Positions 1 to 4,751 of a DNA stretch of 5,636 nucleotides are shown in pieces. The position numbers were made by a program, and so were the translations under genes. The notes beneath the pieces were generated by a model. The model was not told the origin of the DNA. It saw only the letters and a list, made by a program, of their open reading frames with translations, and did no database searches. The DNA is from an uncultured Ilumatobacter sp. (GTDB lineage: Bacteria > Actinomycetota > Acidimicrobiia > Acidimicrobiales > Ilumatobacteraceae), in contig CALKNK010000019.1 of assembly GCA_938091165.1 (NCBI GenBank), positions 1 through 5,636 of the forward strand, read 5' to 3'. Numbering within the stretch: the stretch's first letter is position 1; the number at the start of each line of letters is the position of its first letter.

Positions 1-435
1 CTGCACACCAAGTGTGTTGAGGTTGCTGTCCGCTCGCCAAGGCCAGTGCCCCTCTTCTAGACAAAGCAATTCGCCGTTGTGCGCAAGCACATGTGTGTTA
101 CCAGTGCCTCGGGTGAGGTCTCCCATTGCGTCCATCGGATCCGCAAGCGGGTCGGTGATGTTGGGCGTCTTGACGAACCGGTTGCGGTACCACTCGGCCT
201 TGCCATTCGCGAGGCGGACACCGTGCAACATGCCATCACCAAAAAACCAGTGTTTCGACGTACCCGTCGACGGATTCGGGCCGGTCCGCACGTACGTGCC
301 GGCGAGTTCAGGGGGGATGACACCGTCGACGCGTAACTCAGTCTCAGTGATCTCATCGAGGACCGGGGCCCAGTTGTTGCGAAGGTGCCACGGCAAATCG
401 GTGGCGCTGGTAGGAGCTAGCGATTCAGTGCTCAT
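1..435 (-). CDS. Carotenoid cleavage oxygenase family protein, N-terminal part (3' end outside window)
   Basis: This is the first 145 codons of a gene that continues past the left edge with no stop in the window. Family enzymes are cytosolic or membrane-associated non-haem iron dioxygenases that split a C=C bond in carotenoids, apocarotenoids or lignostilbene-type stilbenes. The seen sequence has the family's N-terminal blade: PPELAGTYVRTGPNP at residues 41-55, HWFFGDGMLHGVRL at 62-75, WYRNRFVKTP at 82-91, then GNTHVLAHNGELLCLEEG at 112-129. The four iron-binding histidines normally lie further on, so catalytic competence cannot be judged and the substrate is unknown. ATG 435 is preferred over an in-frame ATG at 461, because an extended -10 (TGTTATCGT) sits at -15 to -7 of 435 and neither start has a convincing Shine-Dalgarno. 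It is divergent from a TetR-type regulator, its probable controller. Family assignment is firm; the exact reaction is not. Confidence 0.92.
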   Translation of the reverse strand, partial: MSTESLAPTSATDLPWHLRNNWAPVLDEITETELRVDGVIPPELAGTYVRTGPNPSTGTSKHWFFGDGMLHGVRLANGKAEWYRNRFVKTPNITDPLADPMDAMGDLTRGTGNTHVLAHNGELLCLEEGHWPWRADSNLNTLGVQ

Positions 436-441
436 AAACAG

Positions 442-450
442 ACGATAACA
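442..450 (-). promoter_or_regulatory. Extended -10 of a leaderless promoter for the carotenoid oxygenase gene
   Basis: Read on the minus strand the bases are TGTTATCGT, that is TGn followed by TAnnnT. If transcription starts at the A of ATG 435, the hexamer occupies exactly -12 to -7. There is no Shine-Dalgarno before this ATG and no good -35, which fits an extended -10 leaderless promoter of the type common in actinomycetes. The position is seen; the function is inferred. Confidence 0.5.
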
Positions 451-475
451 GCTTCGCATGCCTTGAATTTACCGA

Positions 476-492
476 CAGTAACATTTTGACTG
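476..492. promoter_or_regulatory. Candidate TetR operator (17-bp quasi-palindrome)
   Basis: CAGTAACATTTTGACTG reads as CAGTnAnAnTnTnACTG, with 12 of the 16 non-central positions symmetric. It lies between the two divergent starts, about 26 nt upstream of the oxygenase -10 and 25 nt upstream of the tetR -10, in the region expected for upstream promoter elements. TetR-family regulators usually bind such imperfect palindromes next to their own divergent promoters. Only this one copy was seen, so the call rests on symmetry and position. Confidence 0.38.
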
Positions 493-517
493 AACTGCCA
501 AAGAGCGGTGCAGCCGT

Positions 518-526
518 TGGTACCTT
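518..526 (+). promoter_or_regulatory. Extended -10 of a leaderless promoter for the TetR-family gene
   Basis: TGGTACCTT contains TGn followed by TAnnnT. The hexamer TACCTT at 521-526 is exactly -12 to -7 relative to the A of ATG 533, so the mRNA would begin at the start codon. No Shine-Dalgarno is present upstream of that ATG. It mirrors the arrangement found before the divergent oxygenase gene. Confidence 0.48.
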
Positions 527-532
527 GACGTC

Positions 533-1156
533 ATGGTCCGACTTCCCGACACCGCTGAAGCGGTTCGCCGCAGGCCGGGTCGACCCAAAGGAGACAGGGT
601 GCTCGCAACTCGAGAGCAGCTGCTCGACGCGGCCGAGCGAATGATTTCTGAGCACGGACCAGGCGCCACGATGGAGCAAATTGCCGCTGCAGCGACGGTC
701 ACCAAGCCAATCCTGTACCGCACGGTCGGCGACCGCGCTGCCCTGGTTAACGCGCTATCCGAGGCAATGATCGATCGGATTGCGGCCGCTATCGGCAACG
801 CGTTGACGGGCCACATTCAGCCGCGCGAGCAGTTTGAAGCTGCCGTCCGGGGCTACCTCGGCGCCATTGATGCGGATCGGAACCTCTTTCTCTTTGTAAA
901 CACAGGACGACAGGAGACCAATGAGCTGCGGAGACTGGTCGATCGGTCGGCAACGTTGATGATCGAACTGTTCAGTGCCGCACCAGGCCTGCAGACTCCG
1001 ACGATGGTGCGAACGTGGGCATACTCGATCTTGGGTGCCTTCCAAGTCGTGACAGTGATGTGGCTGGGAAGTGATTACAGCGACCGTGACACCATCGCTG
1101 CGGACTTAACCACGTTGCTCTGGCCCGGCATCGAACTCGCTGGCACCGCCGAATGA
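533..1156 (+). CDS. TetR/AcrR family transcriptional regulator
   Basis: A 207-residue protein of normal length for this family of dimeric ligand-responsive repressors. A basic arm (RRRPGRPKG, residues 12-20) precedes the DNA-binding domain. ATREQLLDAAERMISEHG (25-42) is helix 1, TMEQIAAAATVTKPILYRTV (46-65) holds the helix-turn-helix with its typical LYRTVGDRAAL ending, and residues from about 75 to the end form the helical ligand-binding and dimer domain, which is not conserved enough to name a ligand. The gene starts 97 nt from the divergent carotenoid oxygenase gene, so autoregulation and control of that oxygenase is the simplest reading; the inducer could be its substrate or product (inference). 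No Shine-Dalgarno is seen and the -10 placement suggests a leaderless mRNA. The family call is firm; the regulon is unproven. Confidence 0.93.
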   Translation: MVRLPDTAEAVRRRPGRPKGDRVLATREQLLDAAERMISEHGPGATMEQIAAAATVTKPILYRTVGDRAALVNALSEAMIDRIAAAIGNALTGHIQPREQFEAAVRGYLGAIDADRNLFLFVNTGRQETNELRRLVDRSATLMIELFSAAPGLQTPTMVRTWAYSILGAFQVVTVMWLGSDYSDRDTIAADLTTLLWPGIELAGTAE

Positions 1157-1475
1157 TCGCCCAGCACGAAAGCCCACCCCGCACTTACCGACCCGACGCC
1201 TTCAACTCAACGTTCGCAGCGGGCAGTCCCGCCAGGGTTGCTTCGCTAGCCACTAGGCCAGCCCAGAATTCGGTTGTGGCGCCGCAAACGGTCAGTACCC
1301 GCAGCTGGTCGACCTTGTCACGCTCCGCTGTAATCTACAACTAACCAGTTCCACGAATCCTGAAGCAGCAAAATCTGTGCTGCGCCAGCGCACTGTCATG
1401 CGGCCGCCAGGGCGGGCAATCGAACAACGACCAAGATACTGAACAGGAACTGATTCCAAAGTCGTTTCGGGTCGT
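1157..1475. other. 319-nt region without a confident gene; possible decayed gene
   Basis: This gap lies between the convergent tetR and thioredoxin genes. It holds several short open frames and none is recognised. On the minus strand a 27-codon frame (1396-1479) overlaps the thioredoxin stop as ATGA, and a 35-codon frame (1292-1399) overlaps the first in the same way. A 49-codon frame without an ATG, GTG or TTG near its beginning (1185-1334) follows in another frame. On the plus strand a 62-codon frame (1153-1344) overlaps the tetR stop as ATGA but is rich in Ser, Thr, Pro and Arg, like a shadow frame. No strong hairpin with a T-tract was seen, so no terminator is called here. Confidence 0.6.
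1185..1334 (-). pseudogene. Possible gene remnant, 49 open codons, unrecognised
   Basis: The frame is bounded upstream by TAG at 1335-1337 and ends in TAA at 1185-1187. Its translation looks like part of a folded protein, with mixed charged and hydrophobic residues, for example DKVDQLRVLTVCG followed by EFWAGLVASEATLAGLP. It has no usual start codon near its beginning, so it would be either a frame-shifted tail or noise. Another short minus-strand frame (1292-1399) overlaps it in a different frame, as expected if one small gene had acquired an indel around 1330. Third-position G/C cannot decide the strand, because the competing plus-strand frame shares the same third positions. No family is recognised. 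Confidence 0.25.
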
Positions 1476-1479
1476 TCAT
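1396..1479 (-). CDS. Small hydrophobic peptide frame coupled to the thioredoxin stop
   Basis: A 27-codon frame begins at ATG 1479, overlapping the thioredoxin TGA as ATGA, and ends at TGA 1396. The peptide has a charged start (MNDPKRLWNQ) and then a hydrophobic run (FLFSILVVV), so it resembles a short membrane-spanning peptide. No clear Shine-Dalgarno is present, and at this length the frame could be chance. It is listed because the 4-nt overlap is the usual actinobacterial coupling geometry and the same overlap is used by etfB/etfA in this window. No homologue is recognised. Confidence 0.2.
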   Translation of the reverse strand: MNDPKRLWNQFLFSILVVVRLPALAAA

Positions 1480-1847
1480 TTTCTTTCGAGGCCCTCCCTG
1501 GCGATCTCGGCCCGGACCTCGTTCATGTCGATTGCCCTGACCCGGCCAATCAGATCGTCGAGCGCATGGCTCGGTATAGCACCGGGCTGCGACAACAGTT
1601 GGATCCCGTCACGAAAAATCATCAGCGTCGGGATCGAACGGATCTTTAGCGCTCCGGCAATGGCGTGCTCTGCTTCGGTGTCGATTTTTGCGAAGATGAT
1701 GTCAGGGTTCTCTTCCGATGCCGCTTCAAAGATCGGTCCAAATGCCTTACATGGCCCACACCATTCAGCCCAGAAGTCGACCAACACGATTCCGTCGCCT
1801 TCGACGGTGGCGTCAAAGGCGTCGCTTGTGAGGTCGATGGTTGCCAT
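1476..1847 (-). CDS. Thioredoxin (WCGPC)
   Basis: A 123-residue cytosolic thioredoxin-fold protein that would reduce disulfides in target proteins with electrons from thioredoxin reductase. Visible hallmarks are the buried Asp24 in VLVDFWAEW, the redox site W29-C30-G31-P32-C33-K34, and the cis-proline loop SIPTLMIF with Pro73, followed by the family's closing strand and helix (SQPGAIPSHALDDLIGRV, 86-103). There is no signal peptide. It is slightly longer than the classical ~105-110 residues because of a charged C-terminal tail (about 104-123). ATG 1847 is chosen because AAGGAG lies 6 nt upstream. It is divergent from the LLM oxidoreductase and convergent with tetR. Which thioredoxin of the genome this is cannot be told, so no symbol is given. 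Confidence 0.95.
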   Translation of the reverse strand: MATIDLTSDAFDATVEGDGIVLVDFWAEWCGPCKAFGPIFEAASEENPDIIFAKIDTEAEHAIAGALKIRSIPTLMIFRDGIQLLSQPGAIPSHALDDLIGRVRAIDMNEVRAEIAREGLERK

Positions 1848-1853
1848 GAGAAA

Positions 1854-1859
1854 CTCCTT
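1854..1859 (-). promoter_or_regulatory. Ribosome binding site of the thioredoxin gene
   Basis: AAGGAG on the minus strand ends 6 nt before ATG 1847. It is the strongest Shine-Dalgarno in the window and fixes the thioredoxin start, in contrast to the apparently leaderless genes at 435 and 533. Confidence 0.85.
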
Positions 1860-1864
1860 TTGAG

Positions 1865-1884
1865 GCGTTGTTTTTCGTCAACGC
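1865..1884. repeat. Inverted repeat GCGTTG-N8-CAACGC upstream of the thioredoxin RBS
   Basis: Two perfect 6-bp arms (1865-1870 and 1879-1884) are separated by 8 bp. The repeat starts 5 bp beyond the thioredoxin Shine-Dalgarno, where it would fall in the leader or promoter of that gene. It could be an operator or a leader hairpin. No regulator family is recognised from the sequence. Confidence 0.35.
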
Positions 1885-1898
1885 TCGCTGGCCGACCC

Positions 1899-1914
1899 GT
1901 ATTCCAACGGATAC
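1899..1914. repeat. Imperfect inverted repeat GTAT-N8-ATAC in the divergent spacer
   Basis: GTATTCCAACGGATAC has 4-bp outer arms plus one further symmetric pair (GTATnCnnnnGnATAC). It lies in the middle of the thioredoxin/LLM spacer and could be a protein-binding site. The arms are short, so chance is a real alternative. Confidence 0.22.
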
Positions 1915-1923
1915 GCCACGCCT

Positions 1924-1939
1924 CCGACGGTTGCGTCGG
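1924..1939. repeat. Short hairpin CCGACG-GTTG-CGTCGG before the LLM gene
   Basis: A perfect 6-bp stem with a 4-nt loop ends 25 nt before the GTG start of the LLM oxidoreductase. No T-tract follows, so it is not an intrinsic terminator. It could be an operator half-site pair or structure in the 5' leader. Confidence 0.33.
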
Positions 1940-1964
1940 CCCAGCTGTCGGGCATGCTGAAGCT

Positions 1965-2966
1965 GTGTCAACATCACGCTGCGTTCCCCTGTCTATTCTC
2001 GATCTGGCAATCATCGGCAAAGACGAGACCGCGTCGGATGCCTTTGCCGCCAGCGTGGCGCTTGCCCAGACAGCTGAGCGGCGCGGATATCAGCGGGTTT
2101 GGTACGCCGAGCACCACAACATGGCATCGATCGCGTCATCGGCAACGAGCGTGCTCATCGCACACGTTGCGGCGCAGACTACGACGATTCGCCTCGGCTC
2201 TGGCGGCGTGATGTTACCGAACCACTCGCCGCTCACGATTGCCGAACAGTTCGGCACTCTCGCCACTTTGCATCCGGGTCGCATCGACCTGGGCCTGGGT
2301 CGGGCCCCCGGCAGCGACCAAAGCACGATGCGCGCCATGCGTACAGACCCAGGATCGTCAGATCGCTTCCCCGACGATGTCCGCGAGTTGCAGGGTTACC
2401 TTGGAGAGACCTCGCAGGTTTCCGGCGTCGTCGCTGTTCCGGGTGCTGGCACCAACGTGCCGTTGTACATCCTCGGATCATCCATATTCGGTGCCCGCCT
2501 CGCTGCTGCTTTTGGCCTTCCGTATGCATTCGCCTCTCACTTTGCGCCAGGCCACCTCCTTGATGCGGTCGCAACCTATCGCAACGAATTTCAGCCGTCT
2601 GAACAACTCGCCGAGCCTTACGTCATGGCAGGTGTCAACGTGATCGCTGCAGAGTTCGCAGATGATGCTGAGCGCCAGCGCGTCACGGTTTCGCGGCGCC
2701 GCATTGCTCGTTTCGTCACCCGCGGCCGCTTTCTGTCCGACGACGAAGCCGACGAAATGCTCGCTTCACCTCAGGGCCGGCAAATCGCGCAGATGATGCA
2801 CTACACCGCAGCAGGTACACCTGCGATGGTAAAGGACTACCTCGACACATTCGCCGACGCCGTCGGTGTCGATGAGTTGATAACGGTGCACCCCGCTCCC
2901 ACCGTGGCGGAGCGTCTCAACTCCGTTGAGCTACTCGCCGATGCGAACGACCCTGTCAGCGTCTAA
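1965..2966 (+). CDS. LLM class flavin-dependent oxidoreductase, MsnO8-like
   Basis: A 333-residue TIM-barrel protein of the bacterial luciferase-like superfamily. Such enzymes use FMNH2 or F420 to oxygenate or reduce small organic substrates in the cytosol; the substrate here is unknown. Motifs in order are LSILDLAIIG (9-18), the AEHHN motif (49-53), LGSGGVMLPNHSPL with AEQFGTL (77-99), HPGRIDLGLGRAPGSDQ (103-119), LYILGSS (167-173) and YAFASHF (187-193). These match the MsnO8-type subgroup as I know it. The reading frame is open much further upstream (to 1665), but that part is antisense to thioredoxin. GTG 1965 is the only usual start close to the conserved N-terminus. It has only a weak GAAG two bases upstream, so initiation is not well explained. 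Length is normal for the family and nothing looks broken. Confidence 0.9.
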   Translation: MSTSRCVPLSILDLAIIGKDETASDAFAASVALAQTAERRGYQRVWYAEHHNMASIASSATSVLIAHVAAQTTTIRLGSGGVMLPNHSPLTIAEQFGTLATLHPGRIDLGLGRAPGSDQSTMRAMRTDPGSSDRFPDDVRELQGYLGETSQVSGVVAVPGAGTNVPLYILGSSIFGARLAAAFGLPYAFASHFAPGHLLDAVATYRNEFQPSEQLAEPYVMAGVNVIAAEFADDAERQRVTVSRRRIARFVTRGRFLSDDEADEMLASPQGRQIAQMMHYTAAGTPAMVKDYLDTFADAVGVDELITVHPAPTVAERLNSVELLADANDPVSV

Positions 2967-3007
2967 CCGGGCAGGGTTCTGCTAGGTCCAGAGTCCGACG
3001 TCGCCCC

Positions 3008-3029
3008 ACGACAACTTCGTGAAGGTCGT
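3008..3029. terminator. Weak bulged hairpin between convergent LLM and etfA genes
   Basis: ACGAC (3008-3012) pairs with GTCGT (3025-3029), and after a two-base AA bulge CTT (3015-3017) pairs with AAG (3022-3024) around a CGTG loop. It sits between the two convergent stop codons and could slow transcription from either side. There is no T-tract on either strand, so intrinsic termination is uncertain; Rho-dependent termination is equally possible. Confidence 0.28.
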
Positions 3030-3032
3030 CTC

Positions 3033-3980
3033 TCAGCTCTGCTCGATAGCAGGCAACACTTCGAAGAGGTCGCCGATTACCGCATAATCGGCTTTGACCA
3101 CCATGTTGGCGGCGGGATCAGTGTTAATCGCAAGGATCTTCTTCGCCGCCTTTGCGCCAACCCAATGCTGGATCGCACCGCTGATCCCGCACGCTACGTA
3201 CAGTTGCGGTGCAATTCGTGTGCCAGTCTGGCCGACTTGGTCGCTGTGCGGCCGCCACCCGTTGTTTGTGACGGCACGGCTGCAGCCGACGACACCGCCG
3301 AGCTTGGCAGCGAGTGCTTCAAGCACATCGAAACCTTCCGCCGAGCCGACACCCCGGCCACCACCGATCACAATCGGTGCTGTTGCTAACGACAGTCCTT
3401 CGGACAACACGACGCGGTCCTGAATCACCGATCGGCGTACCCACTCAGGCAGCTCGACCGACAACTCAGAAATCGTCGCAGTCGCGCCAGGCGACACCTC
3501 GTCTGCCTCAACAGCATGGGGTGCGACCGAGACCATCGGCATCGACGACGCCAGGCGAGCCTCCTCGTTCAGCGAGCCGCCCCACTGAACACGAGTCATC
3601 TCCCACTCGTCGGCGGTTTTCACCTCAAGGCAATTCGCCACGAACGGCACACCCAACTCTGCCGCCGCATGCGCCAGCACCTCATTGCCACGGTCCGTGC
3701 CGCACGCCACAATTCCGCTCGGAGACAACTGACCGGCAGCAGCCGAAGCGACAGCGCCGTACAACTCTGGGCCGTAGTCGTCCGCAGCGGGAACGAGATG
3801 ACATGCCGTCGCGCCGTGCGCCGCGCACACGCCAGCAAGGTCCGCCGCGGCAGCCCCGATCAACAGCGCTTCGACGCGCTCACCCAGCTGATCAGCGATC
3901 GAGCGGGCGAACGCAAACGCTTCGAGCGACGCATCAGCCATCGCACCTCGGTCATGTTCGACGACAACGAGCACACTCAT
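3033..3980 (-). CDS. etfA: Electron transfer flavoprotein, alpha subunit (EtfA/FixB)
   Basis: A full-length 315-residue alpha chain of the EtfAB heterodimer. It carries the FAD that accepts electrons from flavin dehydrogenases and passes them to ETF:quinone oxidoreductase. The N-terminal domain is residues 1 to about 185. The C-terminal FAD domain shows GGGRGVGS (207-214), SRAVTNNGW (234-242), QVGQTG (248-253) and the family signature LYVACGISGAIQH...AIN (260-286), then the DYAVIGDLFEVLP ending (298-310). ATG 3980 is chosen because it overlaps the etfB TGA as ATGA and has GGGG 8 nt upstream. A GTG two codons earlier (3986) is possible but has poorer spacing. It is the last gene of the dehydrogenase-etfB-etfA operon, which points to a dedicated partner dehydrogenase. 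The key FAD motifs are intact. Confidence 0.96.
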   Translation of the reverse strand: MSVLVVVEHDRGAMADASLEAFAFARSIADQLGERVEALLIGAAAADLAGVCAAHGATACHLVPAADDYGPELYGAVASAAAGQLSPSGIVACGTDRGNEVLAHAAAELGVPFVANCLEVKTADEWEMTRVQWGGSLNEEARLASSMPMVSVAPHAVEADEVSPGATATISELSVELPEWVRRSVIQDRVVLSEGLSLATAPIVIGGGRGVGSAEGFDVLEALAAKLGGVVGCSRAVTNNGWRPHSDQVGQTGTRIAPQLYVACGISGAIQHWVGAKAAKKILAINTDPAANMVVKADYAVIGDLFEVLPAIEQS

Positions 3981-4750
3981 GACCACAACCCCAGTTCCTT
4001 CAGCAATTCAACGACAGCAGGGGCAGCGGCTGCACCCTCGCCGAGGATGATCGTCTCGGAGACCTGCTCTTCTGGCCGGTTGAGTCGAACCATCGTCTGC
4101 CCCCCAGGCGCCGCCTCGGAACCGGTCACGTCGACGGCAAGCTTTTTTGAAGCAAGTCGCCCACGCATCGTTGGATATCGGGGCCACGTGATGCCTTCCT
4201 TCACGCCAATCGCACAGGGCAGGGGCAGGTGATACACCTCCATGCCCGAATCGATCTCGCGTTGGGCTTCGAGGACCGTGCCGTCCTCAGAGATCGACAC
4301 GCCCTTGATCGCGTTGACCATCGGTCGATCGAGTGCCCGCGCCGTGCGGATGCCCACCTGAAACCCGCCGGTGTCCGCTGACTCATTACCAAAGATGATC
4401 ACGTCGAAGGTGCCATCGGCTTCCTCGATCGAACGAATCGCCTCGATGAGCGCCGTCGCCGTCCGTTGCGGATCCCAGCCCATCGTTCCAACGTCGACGA
4501 GCGTCGCCTTGGTGATACCGATCGATGCCGCCCACCGACACTGTTCATCGGCCTCGGCAACGCCGAGCGTCAGGACGTGCGATTCACCGCCGTGTGCCTC
4601 AACCAATTGCACTGCCAACTCGAGAGCGCATTCTTCGTGCGGACTCATCGTGTGACCGAGGTTGGTCGCGTCGACGGCCTGGCCATCGTCGGTGATGTTG
4701 ATCTTTGCGCCGGGCGCCGGCACCCGCTTCACACAGACAAGAACCCTCAT
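3977..4750 (-). CDS. etfB: Electron transfer flavoprotein, beta subunit (EtfB/FixA)
   Basis: A 257-residue beta chain, which binds structural AMP and docks to the partner dehydrogenase. Family features seen are VKRVPAP (7-13), MSPHEECALE (35-44), the nucleotide-binding stretch FGNESADTGGFQVG (120-133), and the beta signature region EAQREIDSGMEVYHLPLP (161-178) followed by PRYPTMRGRLASKK (190-203). That signature departs from the common form at Ser168 and Tyr173. Met195 falls where many beta chains have the recognition-loop leucine, so partner specificity may be unusual. ATG 4750 follows the dehydrogenase stop after one base, with AAGGG 5 nt upstream. Its stop overlaps the etfA ATG by 4 nt, so all three products are probably translated together. 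Strict ETF family membership is clear, and the pairing with this dehydrogenase is a strong inference. Confidence 0.95.
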   Translation of the reverse strand: MRVLVCVKRVPAPGAKINITDDGQAVDATNLGHTMSPHEECALELAVQLVEAHGGESHVLTLGVAEADEQCRWAASIGITKATLVDVGTMGWDPQRTATALIEAIRSIEEADGTFDVIIFGNESADTGGFQVGIRTARALDRPMVNAIKGVSISEDGTVLEAQREIDSGMEVYHLPLPCAIGVKEGITWPRYPTMRGRLASKKLAVDVTGSEAAPGGQTMVRLNRPEEQVSETIILGEGAAAAPAVVELLKELGLWS

Positions 4751-4751
4751 G

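Noticed and set aside
14..448. Plus-strand frame of 144 codons at the left end
   Set aside because: It is antisense to the carotenoid oxygenase frame, whose family motifs are clear. Its product is rich in Ser, Pro and Arg and resembles no protein.
436..461. Upstream in-frame ATG 461 as start of the carotenoid oxygenase
   Set aside because: Its AAGG is only one base from the ATG, and the extended -10 would then lie inside the coding region. ATG 435 fits the promoter geometry better.
1153..1344. Plus-strand 63-codon-class frame overlapping the tetR stop
   Set aside because: The ATGA overlap is attractive, but the product is Ser/Thr/Pro/Arg-rich with no recognisable motif. It is mentioned in the region entry but not called as a gene.
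1400..1407. GCGGCCGC palindrome as a regulatory site
   Set aside because: An 8-bp G/C-only palindrome is unremarkable in this base composition and has no promoter near it.
1346..1452. Inverted repeat CAGTTCC (1346-1352) and GGAACTG (1446-1452)
   Set aside because: Seven-base arms about 93 nt apart are expected a few times by chance in a region this size, and no transposase or target duplication accompanies them.
1665..1964. Extension of the LLM reading frame up to ATG 1665
   Set aside because: The extra 100 codons are antisense to thioredoxin and its control region, and the family's conserved N-terminus begins just after GTG 1965.
3981..3986. GTG 3986 as the start of etfA
   Set aside because: The possible Shine-Dalgarno GGGG would be only 2 nt away, whereas ATG 3980 has 8-nt spacing and the typical ATGA overlap with etfB.
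3314..4232. Long plus-strand frames opposite etfA and etfB (up to 238 codons)
   Set aside because: Antisense frames are common in G+C-rich DNA. They lie opposite two full-length genes with intact family signatures and are very rich in Arg, Pro and Ser.
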